Shown here piece by piece: positions 1 to 8,533 of a stretch of 64,000 bases of DNA. Position numbers and translations under genes: made by a program. How positions within the stretch are numbered: position 1 is the stretch's first letter; every line of letters starts with the position of its first letter. The stretch lies in contig CAKOXT010000004.1 in assembly GCA_934130285.1 (NCBI GenBank), positions 78,636 to 142,635 on the forward strand. Reading direction: 5' to 3'. Origin of the DNA: an uncultured Clostridia bacterium. GTDB taxonomy: Bacteria > Bacillota > Clostridia > TANB77 > CAG-508. The notes under the pieces were generated by a model. It ran no database searches, was not told the origin of the DNA, and was given only the letters and a program-made list of their open reading frames with translations.

Positions 1-2
1 TT

Positions 3-473
3 GTTTTTCCACTAATGACAATAGCAGATAGAGAAGATGATATAACTCAACAAGCGGTTCAACAAGAGACTGTTGAATTTGTTGATAAAGTAAGAAATGT
101 TGGAGCGATAACTCAGGCAGATCTAACAGAATATAAAGAAAAATTATCAGCTTTAGACCATACTTTTAATACAAGTATAGAAGTTAAAGTTAAAGATGAT
201 AATGTTGGAAAGAAAACAACATGGACAACAAGCTCTGTAGTAGGAGAAAATGTATATTATTCAGTTTATACAGAAGTTGTTGAAGATCAAGTATATGGTG
301 CAAGTGGAAAATATGCATTAAAAGAAGGTGACATTGTTTCAGTTACTTCTGTTAATACAGATACTACAATAGCACAATCATTGAGAAATGCATTTTATGC
401 AATCACTGGAAAAGGAACATACCAGATTTCAGGTTCTCATGCAGGCGTAGTTCAAAACAACGGCTCAAAATAA
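3..473 (+). CDS. Pilin-like or secreted protein, 5' truncated
   Basis: The reading frame is open to the left edge: there is no stop between base 3 and the first ATG at 15, and that ATG has no ribosome binding site, so the true start lies outside the window. The visible ~156 residues are hydrophilic, with a charged, probably helical first third and a later part rich in beta-type sequence and Thr/Ser. I recognise no named domain. It lies 20 bases before a larger protein with an N-terminal membrane segment resembling a pseudopilin, and both could be exported minor components of a Tad/type IV-like pilus locus. That role is inference from context only. Confidence 0.55.
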   Translation, partial: VFPLMTIADREDDITQQAVQQETVEFVDKVRNVGAITQADLTEYKEKLSALDHTFNTSIEVKVKDDNVGKKTTWTTSSVVGENVYYSVYTEVVEDQVYGASGKYALKEGDIVSVTSVNTDTTIAQSLRNAFYAITGKGTYQISGSHAGVVQNNGSK

Positions 474-493
474 TATAAGGGAAAGGCTGATTT

Positions 494-2884
494 ATGAAAT
501 ATCAAAATTTTGCAGTAATATTTGTTATAATTGTATTACCACTATCTATGGTATTATCATATTACATCCAAAATCAAACAGATACACTAGTTTTGCAGAC
601 TACATATCAAACTAAATTGAATGATTCAACGTATGATGCAATCGCAGCATATCAAATAAATTCATTAAATACTCAAAGAGTTGCTGGAGAATCAATAAAA
701 AGTTATGTATTAGCTTCGGTTAATACATTTTTTACTACTTTAGCAACTAATTTTGGTATGTCTAGTGCGTCAAAACATAATTTACAAAATTATGTACCAG
801 CAATACTATTTACCACATATGACGGTTATTATATATACAGTCCAACTAAAATGGCACAGATTGCGATAAATAAAGAGAATGGAACAGCAGTAATGACTAA
901 AGAAAAAGATGTGGTATATGCGAAATCCGGTTCAGAATATAAGATAGATGGAACCACAGCTAATACTATCGCTAATGAAAAGGCAGATAAGGTACCAAGC
1001 GGGTATACAACAGATGATCCTATATTAACTGATAAAGGTGACATAAGTGAAACGGGTGTAAAGGTAGACTATAATTATATGGTGAAGCCATTTATTTATT
1101 ATAGCGAAGAATACAAAAAAGATGGAAACTACGATATAGTTGCCAGTTATACATTAGATAATTATGTAACTTTATATGGTAGCTTTAATTCAGATATAAA
1201 AATAAATGGGGATACTAATAATTGTAGTGAAAAAGTGGAGAGAAAAAATTTTACAAAATCGGGATATTTGATAGATCCAGATAAAATTAATCTTGAAGGT
1301 ACACTTTTAATTAAGTATTTAGCAAGGTTAGATGGAAGTCTTGCAACAGATCAAAGTGCTGCAACAGACGGAGATTCAAATTACAAAGATGCATATAAGT
1401 ATAATATTAGTACAGAAAAAGCATATGAAAATTTTAAAAATAATGTTAGATATAAGGCTGTAGAGATAAATAATATAGAGGCGTATAATTATATTAACTA
1501 TTATAATTACGGAATTACCGGAACAAATGTATTTGAATATGGAGGCAGATCTTACTACACTAATATGGTGCCAGCAGGTAAAGAACCAGAAGCTTTGCAA
1601 ACAGGCGATGAAATGATAGATGATACACTTAATATACAAGACGAAATAAAAAAAGATGCAGCATATAAAGATGGAATATTATTAAATCCAGGTAATTATA
1701 AAGAAATTAAGGTCACATATAATGGAATAGAAATAGAAGATCAAGAAGCTAAAAGATATTATATAAAAGCATATTTCTTTTCTAAATGGGTACAAGAAAA
1801 TTTAAAGAATATTCAAGCAGAAACTGCAAATCAAGAATCATTAAATTTTGCAGACATGTCAGCTGAAACTAAGCTTGCATATGTTGATTTTTCAAATAAT
1901 GAAACACAAATATTTAATATAGGATCTAATAATGATCCAGAAAGTGAAGATTCAGATTTTTGGCAACACAAAAGGAATGTAATAAGAAATTCAATACAAT
2001 ATAATTTAAATGCATCTATTTCAACATTTAATGCTACATATGGGAAGAGTGCAATAGTCTCATACAGAATGCCGGTTTTAACAGATAATGATTGGGAAAG
2101 TATATTAAATAATGTATGTATGGTTACTTTCTTACAAGGATTACCTTGTGGAAATTCTAAATTTAATAGTTATTCAGTTGTTAAAAGTAATAATAATAAT
2201 ACATCTGTAAATATTGATAGTATGTATTTTGTGGATTCTCAAGAAGCAAATGATGGAAAATCAGCGTATCATATGTATGATTGCCCAGAGCTTGGAGAAG
2301 ATGGAAGTAAAACATACTATGCAGATTCGAGTGCTGAATATAAATATGATGCTAAAAGAATATTAACTAGAGTAAAAGATGCCTCAGCTCCTAGCAATGA
2401 CACTGATAATATAGTTTGTTTATATGATGATTCAACTAATACATATTATGAAAAGAAGATAGAAGGTGGGGAATTACAAATAGGAGAAGAGATAGCAGAT
2501 GTCACTAAATACCAACTTGACGGTAAGAAATACAATTTGACAGAACTTTCAAATGGTAGTGAGGAAGTTTACTTATATGATCATAAAAATCTGGGATGCT
2601 ATACATGTATAATATCTAAACAATATACACCAGTAGTTAAATTCTATAAAGGAGATTTAAGAAGAACTTTTACTACAAATGATGGAGAGTTAATAATAGA
2701 AATGCAAGAAGCAACAGGCAAAACATATATAAACTATGCAACAGGAGAAAAATACACAGGAAATGTTGATGAAAATAATATGATTACTATAGATGAATTA
2801 AAACAAAGACAAAAAGCAGTTTATACGTACCTTGCTAAAATTAGAAATTCGCTATATAAAGCAAATGATTATATAAACAGATAA
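494..2884 (+). CDS. Large secreted protein with N-terminal membrane anchor (pseudopilin-like start)
   Basis: 796 residues. A GGGAAAGG ribosome binding site lies about 8 bases before the ATG. Residues ~7-25 form a single hydrophobic helix (FAVIFVIIVLPLSMVLSYY) with few charges before it, as in pilin-like or signal-anchor N-termini. The rest is hydrophilic and rich in Tyr, Asn, Asp and Thr, so probably extracytoplasmic. Two nearby cysteines (LGCYTC, near residue 705) are the most obvious redox or disulfide candidates. I do not recognise the family. It follows another exported-type protein by 20 bases and is closed by a terminator, so it is the last gene of an operon that starts outside the window. 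A Tad/type IV-like surface structure is possible but unproven. Confidence 0.6.
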   Translation: MKYQNFAVIFVIIVLPLSMVLSYYIQNQTDTLVLQTTYQTKLNDSTYDAIAAYQINSLNTQRVAGESIKSYVLASVNTFFTTLATNFGMSSASKHNLQNYVPAILFTTYDGYYIYSPTKMAQIAINKENGTAVMTKEKDVVYAKSGSEYKIDGTTANTIANEKADKVPSGYTTDDPILTDKGDISETGVKVDYNYMVKPFIYYSEEYKKDGNYDIVASYTLDNYVTLYGSFNSDIKINGDTNNCSEKVERKNFTKSGYLIDPDKINLEGTLLIKYLARLDGSLATDQSAATDGDSNYKDAYKYNISTEKAYENFKNNVRYKAVEINNIEAYNYINYYNYGITGTNVFEYGGRSYYTNMVPAGKEPEALQTGDEMIDDTLNIQDEIKKDAAYKDGILLNPGNYKEIKVTYNGIEIEDQEAKRYYIKAYFFSKWVQENLKNIQAETANQESLNFADMSAETKLAYVDFSNNETQIFNIGSNNDPESEDSDFWQHKRNVIRNSIQYNLNASISTFNATYGKSAIVSYRMPVLTDNDWESILNNVCMVTFLQGLPCGNSKFNSYSVVKSNNNNTSVNIDSMYFVDSQEANDGKSAYHMYDCPELGEDGSKTYYADSSAEYKYDAKRILTRVKDASAPSNDTDNIVCLYDDSTNTYYEKKIEGGELQIGEEIADVTKYQLDGKKYNLTELSNGSEEVYLYDHKNLGCYTCIISKQYTPVVKFYKGDLRRTFTTNDGELIIEMQEATGKTYINYATGEKYTGNVDENNMITIDELKQRQKAVYTYLAKIRNSLYKANDYINR

Positions 2885-2895
2885 AAATATAAGAC

Positions 2896-2927
2896 AACAC
2901 TTATCGAAAGGTAAGTGTTATTTTTAT
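2896..2927 (+). terminator. Rho-independent terminator after the pilin-like operon
   Basis: An 8-bp stem (AACACTTA / TAAGTGTT) with a short loop is followed by ATTTTTAT, 12 bases after the stop of the upstream gene. Confidence 0.8.
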
Positions 2928-2944
2928 ATTTAAATGATTAAAAA

Positions 2945-2974
2945 GTATATAAAAAAATTAAAATGGGAAAATTA
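2945..2974 (+). promoter_or_regulatory. Candidate SigF-type promoter for spoIVB
   Basis: GTATA (2945-2949), a 15-base spacer and GGGAAAATTA (2965-2974) match the SigF consensus GYWTA-N15-GGNRANANTW at every constrained position. In Bacillus subtilis spoIVB is transcribed in the forespore by SigF and SigG. The weak point is that the start site would fall only about 8 bases before the ATG, leaving little room for the ribosome binding site. Confidence 0.4.
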
Positions 2975-2988
2975 TAAAAGAGGTAAAA

Positions 2989-4191
2989 ATGAAAAAAAGA
3001 TACTTTTTTATAATTTTAATTTTAATAATAATTCTATTATACGTTACTAACATAACACAGATTCCATCAAGAATATTTTTAATGTCTGGTGAGAAAATCC
3101 AATTCAAAAAATTAGCAGGAATAACACTAACTAAATCACAAAATGAAATTCAAGAAACATGGCAAGACAAGAATCTAGAAACATCAAAAATGGATGTAAA
3201 AATATTTGGAACACTAAAAGTAAAAGAAGTATCAGTAACAACATATCCAAAAGTAAAAGTAATTCCAACAGGAAACCTAATAGGCTTAAAATTATATACA
3301 AATGGTGTATTAGTAATAGGAACAACAGAAATCAAAAGTATAAATAATGAAATAGAAAAGCCGTATGAATTAGCTAGCATTAAAGAAGGAGATATTATAT
3401 TAGAATTAAATAATCAAGAAGTTGATTCAAGCAAAACATTACAAAATATCGTAAATGAATCGAAAGGCACAAAATTAGATATAAAATATACAAGGCATGG
3501 AGAAATTTATACATCTAGCATACAGGCAGTGCAAACAGCAACTAATGAATATAAGCTAGGACTATGGGTTAGAGATAGTGCGAGTGGAGTAGGAACTATG
3601 GCTTTTTATGAACCAGAAACCAAAAAGTTTGCTGCATTAGGACATGGAATTTCAGACAGTGACACAGGCGAATTATTAGACGTACAAACAGGGGAGATTG
3701 TAAATTCAAAAATAGTTAATATAACAAAAGGGCAAAAAGGATTTCCTGGAGAAATAAAGGGAAGTATATCAAAACAAACATCAATAGGAAATGTAAATAA
3801 AAACACAAATTTTGGAATCTTTGGAACAGTTAACGGAACAATAAATACATTAGAAAAATACTCAGCTGGAATAGAGATTGCTTTAAGAGAAGAGATACAA
3901 GAAGGAGAAGCAACAATTCTAACTACACTAGAAGATGGTAAGACTGAGGAATACAACATAAAGATCAATTCAATAAATATAGATAATAATGCAAATAATA
4001 AAAGTATGCAAATTGAGATAACAGATGAAAGATTAATTAACAAAACAGGAGGAATAATTTGCGGAATGAGTGGTTCGCCAATTATTCAAAATAATAAGTT
4101 AGTTGGAGCATTAACAAATGTACTAGTATCAGATCCCAAAATAGGATACGGAGTTTTTGCTGATATTATGATAAAAGAAATGATAAAATAA
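2989..4191 (+). CDS. spoIVB: SpoIVB, stage IV sporulation serine peptidase (S55)
   Basis: 400 residues. Forespore-secreted signalling protease that in B. subtilis cleaves SpoIVFA and so triggers pro-sigma-K processing. An N-terminal membrane segment (residues ~4-20, KRYFFIILILIIILLYVT) is followed by a PDZ-like region (~100-170, containing LASIKEGDIILELNNQEV) and then the S55 peptidase domain. The catalytic His lies in AALGHGIS and the catalytic Ser in GMSGSPI. Length is close to the family norm (~430). AGAGG precedes the ATG. It is a monocistronic unit, convergent with murC. Its presence argues for endospore formation. Confidence 0.95.
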   Translation: MKKRYFFIILILIIILLYVTNITQIPSRIFLMSGEKIQFKKLAGITLTKSQNEIQETWQDKNLETSKMDVKIFGTLKVKEVSVTTYPKVKVIPTGNLIGLKLYTNGVLVIGTTEIKSINNEIEKPYELASIKEGDIILELNNQEVDSSKTLQNIVNESKGTKLDIKYTRHGEIYTSSIQAVQTATNEYKLGLWVRDSASGVGTMAFYEPETKKFAALGHGISDSDTGELLDVQTGEIVNSKIVNITKGQKGFPGEIKGSISKQTSIGNVNKNTNFGIFGTVNGTINTLEKYSAGIEIALREEIQEGEATILTTLEDGKTEEYNIKINSINIDNNANNKSMQIEITDERLINKTGGIICGMSGSPIIQNNKLVGALTNVLVSDPKIGYGVFADIMIKEMIK

Positions 4192-4300
4192 AAAATCAAT
4201 TACAAGTGTACAAGCTAATAATTTATACATTAAAATAAATTATTAGATAATTATAAGAGAACTATCTTCAGTATAATTTTGAATAGTTTAAAGTAAAAAA

Positions 4301-4331
4301 TAAACCGTGAATAATAATTTCACGGTTTATT
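4301..4331. terminator. Bidirectional terminator between spoIVB and murC
   Basis: The perfect stem TAAACCGTGA / TCACGGTTTA has an A-rich left flank and a T-rich right flank, between convergent genes. A second AT-only hairpin (TAATAATTTA / TAAATTATTA) lies upstream at about 4220-4249. Confidence 0.75.
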
Positions 4332-4345
4332 CATATATTAAAAGA

Positions 4346-5743
4346 TTAAGGTTTTATAATTTCAGGTCCTATATTAGTAACTGTACCAGCACCAAGTGTC
4401 AATACAATATCATTAGCTTTTGCATTAGATTTTATATAAGAAACAATTTCATCAAAATCTTTCATATATAAAGCTTCTTTTCTATATTCTTTAATTTTAT
4501 TAACTAAATCTAAAGAAGATATGTTATAAGTATTTTGTTCACGAGCAGCATATATATCTGTAACAATAACATGGTCAAAAGAAAGTAATGCACGTGCAAA
4601 ATCATCTAATAAATTTTTTGTTCTACTATAAGTATGTGGTTGGAAAATAACCCAAGATTCTCTAAAATCTTTATCTCCAATAGCTTTTGCAGTTGCCATT
4701 ATTTCAGTTGGATGATGTCCATAATCATCATAAACTGCTACACCATGATAAGATCCAATATATTCTAATCTACGACTAGCACCTGTAAATTTTAAAAGTG
4801 CAGAGCAAATAGTATTTTTATCAATTCCATAATATGAACAAACAGCAATACATGCTAATGCATTTGAAACATTATGTTTTCCAGCTACTGATAATTTAAC
4901 ATGCATATAAAATTTACTATTACAGAAAACATCAAATTCAGAAAAACCTAAAGCATTATGTCTAATATTTTTAGCAACATAATTAGCACAAGAATTTTCA
5001 ATACCATATGTGATAAACTTACCTTTTACAGCATCTTTTAAAGATAGGCAAGAAGCATCATCAGCATTTGTAATTAAAGCACCATCTTCAGGTAATAATC
5101 TTGCATATTTTTCAAAAGCATTTTTAATATTATCAAATGTTTTGAAATAGTCTAAATGATCATTGTCAATATTTAAAATTACTTCAGTTTTTGGAGAAAA
5201 GCGAAGGAAGTTTTCCATATACTCACAAGCTTCCAAAATAAAATAATCACTTTTTCCAACAATATAATTTCCGTTTATAGGTTTTAACATAGCACCTACT
5301 TGAATAGTAGGATCCAAATTAGCTTCAATAAAACATAATGAAATCATAGAAGTAGTTGTAGTCTTTCCATGAGTACCAGAAATACAAATACTTTCTTTAT
5401 ATTTTCTTGTTAAATATCCAACGAATTCACCACGTGTAACCACTGGAATATTAAATTGTTTAGCAAGAACCATTTCAGGATCTGTATCTTTTATTGCAGC
5501 AGAAAAAATAATTAAATCTGCATTTTTTGGATTAGTCAAATCATGACCAATAGTAACCTTAACACCAGACTTAACTAATTTATCAGTATAATCACTTTGT
5601 GCAGTATCAGAACCAGTTACTTTATAGCCCCATGTATGTAATGTTTCAGCAATGGCACTCATACTAACTCCACCGATTCCTATTAAGTGAATATGTTTAT
5701 AATTCTCTAAACTATTAATTCTAACTCTCATTTTTAAATTCAC
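4346..5743 (-). CDS. murC: UDP-N-acetylmuramate--L-alanine ligase
   Basis: 465 residues, normal for MurC. It adds L-Ala to UDP-MurNAc, the first peptide step of peptidoglycan synthesis, in the cytoplasm using ATP. Visible motifs: N-terminal Rossmann loop GIGGVSMSA (~22-30), the Mur-ligase ATP loop GTHGKTTTT (~118-126), central ENFLRFSP and DNDHLDYF, and C-terminal YDDYGHHPTEI with FQPHTYSRT. The start is GTG, preceded by AGGAAGGAAT; an in-frame ATG lies four codons later but is too far from the binding site. It is a single-gene unit, divergent from spoVG. Confidence 0.97.
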   Translation of the reverse strand: MNLKMRVRINSLENYKHIHLIGIGGVSMSAIAETLHTWGYKVTGSDTAQSDYTDKLVKSGVKVTIGHDLTNPKNADLIIFSAAIKDTDPEMVLAKQFNIPVVTRGEFVGYLTRKYKESICISGTHGKTTTTSMISLCFIEANLDPTIQVGAMLKPINGNYIVGKSDYFILEACEYMENFLRFSPKTEVILNIDNDHLDYFKTFDNIKNAFEKYARLLPEDGALITNADDASCLSLKDAVKGKFITYGIENSCANYVAKNIRHNALGFSEFDVFCNSKFYMHVKLSVAGKHNVSNALACIAVCSYYGIDKNTICSALLKFTGASRRLEYIGSYHGVAVYDDYGHHPTEIMATAKAIGDKDFRESWVIFQPHTYSRTKNLLDDFARALLSFDHVIVTDIYAAREQNTYNISSLDLVNKIKEYRKEALYMKDFDEIVSYIKSNAKANDIVLTLGAGTVTNIGPEIIKP

Positions 5744-5914
5744 ATTCCTTCCTAAAGGAATAATTAGTAAGAAACTAATTATTCAAATTTGTTCTCAAGT
5801 ACTAGAATTATATACTTTTCTGATAAAAATTTCAACCAAAAAAGAGTATTTATAAATAATATGTGAAATAAATTAAAAAGTGTTAAAAAAATAAAAAAAA
5901 ACATGTAATTTAAA

Positions 5915-5943
5915 GAAGGAAAAAAAAGTTTTTTGGCGAATAT
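5915..5943 (+). promoter_or_regulatory. Candidate SigH-type promoter of spoVG
   Basis: GAAGGAAAA (AGGA at 5917-5920), an 11-base spacer and GGCGAATAT (GAAT at 5938-5941) match the SigH consensus RnAGGAWWW-N11/12-RnnGAATWW exactly. spoVG of B. subtilis is a classical SigH target. The predicted start site is near 5949, giving a ~65-base leader. Confidence 0.65.
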
Positions 5944-6016
5944 AATAAATGTACATATAGAAATAATATATATGATATATGTATAATTTTTAAAAACATT
6001 GGAAGGCGGTGCTCAA

Positions 6017-6292
6017 ATGCAAATAACAGATGTACGTTTAAGAAAAGTTAATTCAGAAAACAGAATGAAAGCTGTTGCTTCTGTAACATTCGATAATGAA
6101 TTCGCAGTACATGATATTAAAGTTATCGAATCACAAAATGGATTATTTATTGCTATGCCTAGCAGAAAAATCCCTAACAGTGGAGAGTTCAAAGATATAG
6201 CTCATCCAATCAATGCTGAAACTAGAGAAAAAATTCAAAAAGCTATTTTAGAAGCTTATGATGCTCCAGAAACAGAATCAGCAGAAGAATAA
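6017..6292 (+). CDS. spoVG: SpoVG, septation/sporulation regulator
   Basis: 91 residues. SpoVG is a small nucleic-acid-binding regulator conserved in Firmicutes, acting in sporulation septation and as a global regulator. The signature start [12 protein letters not shown] and the central [20 protein letters not shown] are diagnostic. The ATG at 6017 is chosen because GGAAGGCGGTG lies just upstream; an in-frame TTG at 5999 would swallow that site. A good SigH-type promoter precedes it and a palindromic hairpin follows. Confidence 0.97.
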   Translation: MQITDVRLRKVNSENRMKAVASVTFDNEFAVHDIKVIESQNGLFIAMPSRKIPNSGEFKDIAHPINAETREKIQKAILEAYDAPETESAEE

Positions 6293-6301
6293 TAAATCAA
6301 A

Positions 6302-6328
6302 AGAGTGCTTGTACAAGCACTCTTTAAT
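6302..6328 (+). terminator. Hairpin after spoVG
   Basis: The perfect palindrome AGAGTGCTTG/TACAAGCACTCT is followed by a weak T-tract. It is probably the spoVG terminator, backed up by the next hairpin. Confidence 0.6.
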
Positions 6329-6359
6329 CATTTTTGAAAAAATTTTAATGAAAAGATAA

Positions 6360-6399
6360 AAAGTACATCTTATTATAAAATATAGGATGTACTTTTTTT
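6360..6399. terminator. Second hairpin with T-run, possibly bidirectional
   Basis: AAGTACATCT / GGATGTACTT stem followed by TTTTTTT on the plus strand. The A-rich left side also makes it usable as a backup terminator for the leftward tRNA-Leu transcript. Confidence 0.65.
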
Positions 6400-6465
6400 A
6401 TGATATAACATAGCAGAAAAATAGTAATAATTTATTAGAATATATACTTAAATAAAAAGCAAAAA

Positions 6466-6494
6466 AATAAAGATTAGAAAATCTAATCTTTATT
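6466..6494 (-). terminator. Terminator of tRNA-Leu
   Basis: Inverted repeat AAAGATTAGA / TCTAATCTTT directly at the 3' end of the tRNA. On the minus strand it is followed by a run of T. Confidence 0.75.
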
Positions 6495-6583
6495 TGGTGC
6501 AGGTGATCGGAGTCGAACCGATACGGGATTTAGGTCCCGCAGGATTTTAAGTCCTGTGCGTCTGCCAATTCCGCCACACCTGC
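6495..6583 (-). tRNA. tRNA-Leu (anticodon TAA)
   Basis: Class II tRNA with long variable arm. The acceptor GCAGGTG pairs with CACCTGC, the anticodon loop CTTAAAA gives TAA (reads UUA/UUG), the T arm is GGTTCGACTCC, and the 3' CCA is encoded. Leftward transcription from a consensus promoter. Confidence 0.95.
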
Positions 6584-6603
6584 ATGTCTCACTGACAAGA
6601 GCT

Positions 6604-6632
6604 ATTATACAACTAGATATTTGAGTTGTCAA
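6604..6632 (-). promoter_or_regulatory. SigA promoter of tRNA-Leu
   Basis: On the minus strand TTGACA (6632-6627), a 17-base spacer and TATAAT (6609-6604): a perfect vegetative promoter about 20 bases before the tRNA. Confidence 0.85.
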
Positions 6633-6842
6633 TACATATTTTGAAAAAAACAAAAAATATTTTTAAAAAGCAAAAATGGGTTAAATTAAATATAGATTAA
6701 AGTACTAGTATCAAAGGTTTAGAAAATAAAAACAAAAATTAAGAGGAATATATAATTTAAAAAAATAAAAAAACATATTGAAAAAATATAATAATTTAAT
6801 GTATTATAATAACGAAAATAAAAAAGAAAAGGGGTATAAGAG

Positions 6843-7427
6843 ATGGAAGAAACAAGTGTTGGAAAAATTACAAGAAAATTCACTGTAAAAACATTATTAT
6901 GGTTTATATTAATTGATATCATAATAGGATTTATATTTTTAATTGCAAAAGTATCTGGATTTGAAAATGTTGCAGATGATGAAGCTATAGATGCTTTAAA
7001 CGGATTAGTAACAGGATTAATAGTAGTAAATATCCTAGCAGCAATCTGTTCACCTTTATTAGCTTTAAGAGGAACTAAGAAAAAATGTAAAATAACAAGC
7101 GAAAATAAAAAGCCTGTATTCAGAAATATTGCAATTGTATTAGTTGTATTTGCAATAATAATGGGAATTTTACATGGAATTATAAAAAATCAAATATTTG
7201 AAATGGCACTAGAGGGTAGTGATATTTCACTAGATGATATAAAAGAAGCTAGAAAAGATCTAGATGAATATATTAAAGAAGAAAATTTAAGCAAAGCAGA
7301 TCAAGAAATATTAGAACAATTCGATGGATTAATGGGGTTATCAAATGTATATGTATTTGACTGCATAACATTTTTAGTAATGATTCCAGTTGCATACTTC
7401 TTAGTAGTAAAAAAAGAAGAAGCTTAA
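6843..7427 (+). CDS. Predicted four-helix membrane protein, unknown function
   Basis: 194 residues, AAAAGGGG binding site before the ATG, TATAAT box near 6805-6810. Hydrophobic segments lie at about residues 18-40 (LLWFILIDIIIGFIFLIAK), 57-78, 95-118 and 168-188. A charged, probably helical stretch rich in Asp/Glu/Lys (~122-155) lies between the third and fourth. I recognise no family. It stands alone between a tRNA and trmL with a strong hairpin terminator, so genomic context gives no clue to function. Confidence 0.7.
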   Translation: MEETSVGKITRKFTVKTLLWFILIDIIIGFIFLIAKVSGFENVADDEAIDALNGLVTGLIVVNILAAICSPLLALRGTKKKCKITSENKKPVFRNIAIVLVVFAIIMGILHGIIKNQIFEMALEGSDISLDDIKEARKDLDEYIKEENLSKADQEILEQFDGLMGLSNVYVFDCITFLVMIPVAYFLVVKKEEA

Positions 7428-7437
7428 TATAAATATT

Positions 7438-7529
7438 AAAAGACATACTATAAATGAAATGAACCCAAAATGTTAGAAAAAAAGTTTAACATTTTGGGTT
7501 CGCTTCATAAAAGGTATGTCTTTTTTTTG
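7438..7529 (+). terminator. Long compound hairpin terminator
   Basis: Nested inverted repeats: an outer AAAGACATAC / GTATGTCTTT, then ATGAA / TTCAT, then a perfect 14-bp AACCCAAAATGTTA / TAACATTTTGGGTT around a short loop, followed by TTTTTTTT. The stem is much longer than a terminator needs. Confidence 0.75.
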
Positions 7530-7602
7530 TCAGATTTTATATTGCTTTTAAAGCAAAAAAATAATAAAATACACAAAGTAGTAAAGAAAGGAAGTAGCAG
7601 AT

Positions 7603-8100
7603 ATGAAAATGCATATAGTATTAGTAGAACCAGAAATACCACAAAACACGGGAAATATTGCTAGAACATGTGCGGCAATAGGAGCAAAATTACATTTGGT
7701 ATACCCATTAGGATTTAATATTTCAGAAAAACAAGTAAAAAGAGCAGGATTAGATTATTGGGATAAACTTGAAATTGAAGAACATACAAATTTTAAAGAA
7801 TTTTTAGAAAAATACAAACCAGAAGAAAATAACATGTATTTTGTAACAACAAAAGGACAACATGTATATTCAGATGTAGATTACTCAAAAATGGAAGATG
7901 TATTCATATTATTTGGAAAAGAAACAAAGGGATTACCAGAAGATGTATTAAAATCACACTTAAGTCAAACCATTAGAATTCCAATGAGAGAAACAATACG
8001 ATCATTAAATTTATCTAATTCCGTTGCTATAGTGGCATACGAAATTTTTAAACAACAAAAATTTGGTGGATTAGAAAAAATAAGCAAATACTTTGATTAA
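7603..8100 (+). CDS. trmL: tRNA (cytidine/uridine-34 2'-O)-methyltransferase TrmL
   Basis: 165 residues, full length for this short SPOUT methyltransferase, which 2'-O-methylates wobble base 34 of tRNA-Leu isoacceptors using SAM. Motifs: N-terminal HIVLVEPEIPQNTGNIAR, central LFGKETKGLPE, and the knot-forming C-terminal IPMRETIRSLNLSNSVAIV. GGAAG lies 8 bases upstream of the ATG; a second ATG two codons on is also usable. tmRNA follows within 60 bases under its own promoter. Confidence 0.95.
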   Translation: MKMHIVLVEPEIPQNTGNIARTCAAIGAKLHLVYPLGFNISEKQVKRAGLDYWDKLEIEEHTNFKEFLEKYKPEENNMYFVTTKGQHVYSDVDYSKMEDVFILFGKETKGLPEDVLKSHLSQTIRIPMRETIRSLNLSNSVAIVAYEIFKQQKFGGLEKISKYFD

Positions 8101-8158
8101 AAATGAAATTAAATATTGTATAAAAGATTTAATTAATGTTATAATATAGAAGTAATAT

Positions 8159-8506
8159 GGGGATGTAAAGGTTTCGACAGCTTTCTAGAAGTATAAATAG
8201 CGAGTGGTGGAGTACCTGGCCACCTAAAAAGGTACAAATAAAAATAAACGCTGATAACGAAGAATTAGCATTTGCTGCCTAATTGCAGCAACGTCTTACT
8301 TTAGTAACCTACGACTTTAGATAAGGCGACGATTAGTAGGAAACGAATTTATTATTTTCTTCAGTAATAAAGGGATTTTAGAAGATATGTTTAAAAAAAG
8401 TTTGTTTGTTAACGATTTTTAAATGAAAAACAATAACAAACTGCACTCGGAGAAGTTTATATGGAAGGAATTCTGGACAGGAGTTCGACTCTCCTCATCT
8501 CCACCA
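8159..8506 (+). ncRNA. ssrA: tmRNA (ssrA)
   Basis: The 348-base RNA begins GGGGATG and ends CATCTCC-ACCA, forming the tRNA-like acceptor, with the typical early segment GTAAAGGTTTCGACAG and T-arm GAGTTCGACTCTC. The tag frame reads GCT GAT AAC GAA GAA TTA GCA TTT GCT GCC TAA, a degradation tag ADNEELAFAA. A TATAAT box lies at ~8139-8144. It rescues stalled ribosomes together with SmpB. No clear terminator separates it from the next gene. Confidence 0.96.
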
Positions 8507-8533
8507 TAAAACGTTGAAAGGAAAATCATAAGC

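Noticed and set aside
7470..7664. A 64-codon frame before trmL
   Set aside because: It starts inside the hairpin terminator and overlaps trmL in another frame; no binding site.
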